A stretch of DNA of 64,000 nucleotides from NCBI RefSeq assembly GCF_018130505.1, contig NZ_JAFCKH010000003.1, positions 62,001-126,000 of the forward strand, in the 5' to 3' direction. This stretch comes from Bradyrhizobium tropiciagri. Its GTDB lineage: Bacteria > Pseudomonadota > Alphaproteobacteria > Rhizobiales > Xanthobacteraceae. Of the stretch, positions 61,736-64,000 are shown piece after piece. The stretch's first letter is position 1, and every line of letters starts with the position of its first letter. Position numbers and translations under genes: made by a program. The notes beneath the pieces are model-generated. The model saw only the letters and a program-made list of their open reading frames with translations. It did no database searches and had not been told where the DNA came from.

Positions 61736-63895
61736 ATGAAGTTCGGCAGCCGCGCAGGCCCGAGACGCTCCGGTCCCACGGAACCCGCAACCTCGTGGGA
61801 GCTTCCCGGCGTGGCAGCCAGCGAACCGGCTTCCACTGAAATCATCAAGGGCGTGCTGACCCTGTCCGGCGCCCTGTCGTTCCTGCGCGACAAGGGCCAG
61901 CGAATCCTGATGCTGGCGGCGGTCATCTTCGCGCTCGGCATCATCGTGTTGTCGCTGATTCCGGCGCGCTACGCGGCGACCGCGCTCGTCGTCGTCGATC
62001 CGCGAGAGGCGCGGGTGACCACCGATCAGGACGTGCTGCCCGGCATCGGCCAGGATGCCGCCGCGCTGCAGAGCCTGGTCGAAATCGCCAAATCCGACGG
62101 ATTCCTCGGACCGCTGGTCGAGCAGCTCAAGATCGCCGAGGACGACGATATCGCCGGCGGCAAGACCGATCCGACGCGGCTGCTCGACCGCTTTCGCAAG
62201 CGCCTCGATATCTCCCGGCGCGGGCTCACCTATGTCGTTGCCATCACATTCACCTCCAACAATCCGCAGCGGGCCGCCTATTATGCAAATGCGGTGGCCG
62301 AGGCGTTCGTCGCCGGTCAGCGCGGCACCCGCAGCGTGGCCACCGACGAGGCCGCCGACTGGCTGAAGAGCCGGCTCAAGACCTTGAACGACCGCCTGAG
62401 GGCCTCCGAGGACGCGGTCGCCAAGTTCAAGCTCGAGCACCGCATCGTCAATGCGGGCAAGGAATCGACGACCCAGCAATTGCGCGTCACCGACTTGACG
62501 CAGCAGGTCGCCGCTGCCCGGGCGCGGACCGAGGAAGCCAAGACCCGCTACGAGCAGGCCCAGCGTGACCTGAAGGCGAATGTCGACGGACCGGTCAAGC
62601 AGGACCTGCTCAGCGTGTTGCGCGCGCAGCGGTCGGCGCTCAACGACCAGATCGCGCAGAAGCGCGCCGTGTTCGGCGATCGCCATCCCGACCTCGTGAT
62701 CGCGATGAGCCAGCTGAACGACCTCAATCGCCAGATCGAGGTCGAGCGGAAGAAGAACATCGAGACCGCGAAGTCGGAATACGAGACCCAGCGCGATCAG
62801 CAGAAGGCGCTGGAAGATCAGTTGAAGGGCGCTGAATCGCAGATCCTGGTCGACGGCCAGGCGCTCGTCGCGCTGCAGGGACTGCAGCGCGACGCCGACG
62901 CCAACAGGAACATCTACGAGCAGTTCCTGTCGCGCTACAAGACGACCGACGAGCAGCGCCTGCTGCAGAACTCCCAGACCAAGATCGCTTCGCCGGCGAC
63001 GCCGCCGGTGCGCTCGACGATGCCTCCGCTTCCCCTGCTGATCGTCGCGCTCGCGATTGCGTCGCTGCTGACCTCGACGGCCATCGTCGCCATACCGGGC
63101 GTGCCGGGCCTGCCGAGCGTGAAACGCTTCCCGGCCATGCCGGCTCTCGCTGTCCGTCGCAAGAAGGACGCGCCGACGCCGCCTTCGCTGCAACCCGCGT
63201 TGCCGGCGGAGCTACCGGTGCTACCGATTTTGGCCCGGATTCCCAACCTTGCGTCATCGGCGCCGGTCAGAACCGTCTGGCACAACCCGGCATCGGCGAC
63301 CGCCGAACCCGACCTCGGCCCGCATCTGCATCGCCTGATGGAGAACGTCCAGGGGCTTCCCGGACCTCACGGCAAGGTTACGCTGCTGATCTCGGTGGGG
63401 ACCGGTGCAGGCGGCAGCACGATCGCGCGGTCACTCAACCGCTCGGCGGTGAAGAGCGGCATGCTCAGCGTTCTGATCGAGACCGAGCCGAACGAAGCCG
63501 CGGCCGCACCGCCGCAGGACCAGGGCATCGTCAGGGCGGACCTTGCGTCGGTCGTCGAGTTGCTGAGCGCGAGCAGCAAGGCGCCGCCGCTGCCGCCGGA
63601 CGATATCCGCGCCGAGTTCGACCTGATCATCGTCGACGCCTCATCGCTCGGTACGCAGCCGGATGCGGCGGCGCTCGCCGCTTATGCCGACCTGATCGTC
63701 CTGGTGATACGCGACGGCGCGGCCGACGCCGACGCGTTACGCCAGGTGAGGACCGAGCTGTCCAAATTCGGCTCGGTGGCGACCGCGCTTGTGGTCAATC
63801 GCGTGCCGGTCGGTTCGGCCGTCAATGCTGCGCCAAGCGAGAAGCCGGGCCTTGCAAGCTCTCAGTCGTTGGTGTCGGCAACGCGAACCGCGTAG
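61736..63895 (+). CDS. GumC/ExoP-like polysaccharide chain-length protein with degenerate kinase domain
   Basis: 719 aa. Wzz-type architecture: TM1 (ILMLAAVIFALGIIVLSLIP), a periplasmic domain with long coiled coil (about residues 190-400, e.g. VTDLTQQVAAARARTEEAKT), a Pro-rich approach TPPVRSTMPPLPLLIVALAI leading into TM2, then a cytoplasmic domain. That domain resembles a BY-kinase ATPase, but the Walker A reads SVGTGAGGSTIARSL, with Gly in place of the essential Lys, and no C-terminal Tyr cluster is present (it ends SLVSATRTA). It should control chain length and export of an exopolysaccharide without kinase activity. Start ATG 61736 has no strong ribosome site. Confidence 0.85.
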   Translation: MKFGSRAGPRRSGPTEPATSWELPGVAASEPASTEIIKGVLTLSGALSFLRDKGQRILMLAAVIFALGIIVLSLIPARYAATALVVVDPREARVTTDQDVLPGIGQDAAALQSLVEIAKSDGFLGPLVEQLKIAEDDDIAGGKTDPTRLLDRFRKRLDISRRGLTYVVAITFTSNNPQRAAYYANAVAEAFVAGQRGTRSVATDEAADWLKSRLKTLNDRLRASEDAVAKFKLEHRIVNAGKESTTQQLRVTDLTQQVAAARARTEEAKTRYEQAQRDLKANVDGPVKQDLLSVLRAQRSALNDQIAQKRAVFGDRHPDLVIAMSQLNDLNRQIEVERKKNIETAKSEYETQRDQQKALEDQLKGAESQILVDGQALVALQGLQRDADANRNIYEQFLSRYKTTDEQRLLQNSQTKIASPATPPVRSTMPPLPLLIVALAIASLLTSTAIVAIPGVPGLPSVKRFPAMPALAVRRKKDAPTPPSLQPALPAELPVLPILARIPNLASSAPVRTVWHNPASATAEPDLGPHLHRLMENVQGLPGPHGKVTLLISVGTGAGGSTIARSLNRSAVKSGMLSVLIETEPNEAAAAPPQDQGIVRADLASVVELLSASSKAPPLPPDDIRAEFDLIIVDASSLGTQPDAAALAAYADLIVLVIRDGAADADALRQVRTELSKFGSVATALVVNRVPVGSAVNAAPSEKPGLASSQSLVSATRTA

Positions 63896-64000
63896 GCGCC
63901 GGTCTTCGAAGATCCGAAGTGAGAGAATAGCGCAAGGACCGACGTGTCGACGCCGGTCCGCTTGCGGCACAGCACGTTGAGCGCGACGGTGGCGACCGCC
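63862..64000 (-). CDS. partial gene at window edge, C terminus only
   Basis: Minus-strand frame open to the window edge and ending at TGA 63862-63864. The last 45 residues include NVLCRKRTGVDTSVLALFSH and SSKTGAYAVRVADTND. It overlaps the convergent chain-length gene by 34 bp. Composition looks protein-like, but the family cannot be named from this piece. Confidence 0.4.
   Translation of the reverse strand, partial: AVATVALNVLCRKRTGVDTSVLALFSHFGSSKTGAYAVRVADTND

Noticed and set aside
1-64000. CRISPR arrays and rRNA genes
   Set aside because: No regularly spaced repeats with unique spacers and no rRNA sequence were seen; the repeats found are palindromic intergenic elements.

Overview
The window looks like a chromosomal stretch of Bradyrhizobium or a close relative. 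The evidence is high GC coding sequence, an alphaproteobacterial rpoH, a rhizobial-type porin, several intergenic inverted repeats of the kind common in Bradyrhizobium, and dense CoA-dependent catabolic and ABC-transport genes. The genus is an inference from gene families and style; no database search was possible.

Layout. 1-506 holds AT-richer DNA with a small membrane protein gene and ends abruptly at an N-acetylmuramoyl-L-alanine amidase gene that has lost its start codon. 1.3-11.4 kb is core-like: an RlpA-like protein, rpoH, rluD, a Rieske protein next to a PQQ alcohol dehydrogenase with lanthanide-type active-site residues, and a two-subunit molybdenum hydroxylase. A tRNA-Glu(CTC) at 12.0 kb is the target of a 7.6 kb integrative element (12066-19707). 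The element is bounded by a 17-bp direct repeat with symmetric arm-type repeats. It carries a tyrosine recombinase, a protein with the three motifs of superfamily-A / T7-type polymerases, two tiny membrane proteins, a serine recombinase, and a compact operon of Mrr-like nuclease, soluble histidine kinase and response regulator. Just outside its right end lie a decayed integrase (19.8-20.3 kb) and a trypsin-like protease with a one-TM partner (20.4-22.9 kb), which look like an older island at the same tRNA.

23-45 kb is mixed chromosomal material: MarR regulator, porin, a candidate CCTCC-rich small RNA, serA, small secreted proteins, a Fic toxin with its small antitoxin, a BisC-type molybdoenzyme, an L,D-transpeptidase and an AraC regulator. 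It also has a NitT/TauT-type ABC transporter whose ATPase and permease genes are fused into one frame by a 28-bp tandem duplication, and a PhzF protein.

45.3-58.6 kb is one long operon of 13 genes, divergent from an HxlR regulator. Two matching palindromes lie between them. It encodes an acyl-CoA ligase, two acyl-CoA dehydrogenases, thiolase, enoyl-CoA hydratase, a nitronate-monooxygenase-like flavoprotein, maleylacetate-reductase-like Fe-ADH, a DsbA/HCCA-isomerase-like protein, a GST, two SDR proteins lacking the catalytic Tyr, and a periplasmic binding protein. This is a CoA-dependent degradation pathway whose substrate I cannot name. 58.7-64 kb starts a polysaccharide region: a propeller-domain transferase-like protein, a GT4 glycosyltransferase and a Wzz/GumC-type chain-length protein with a degenerate kinase domain.

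The best candidates for undescribed biology are the nuclease-kinase-regulator operon, the polymerase-like protein with its nearby repeats, the protease/TM pair, and the HxlR-controlled catabolic operon.
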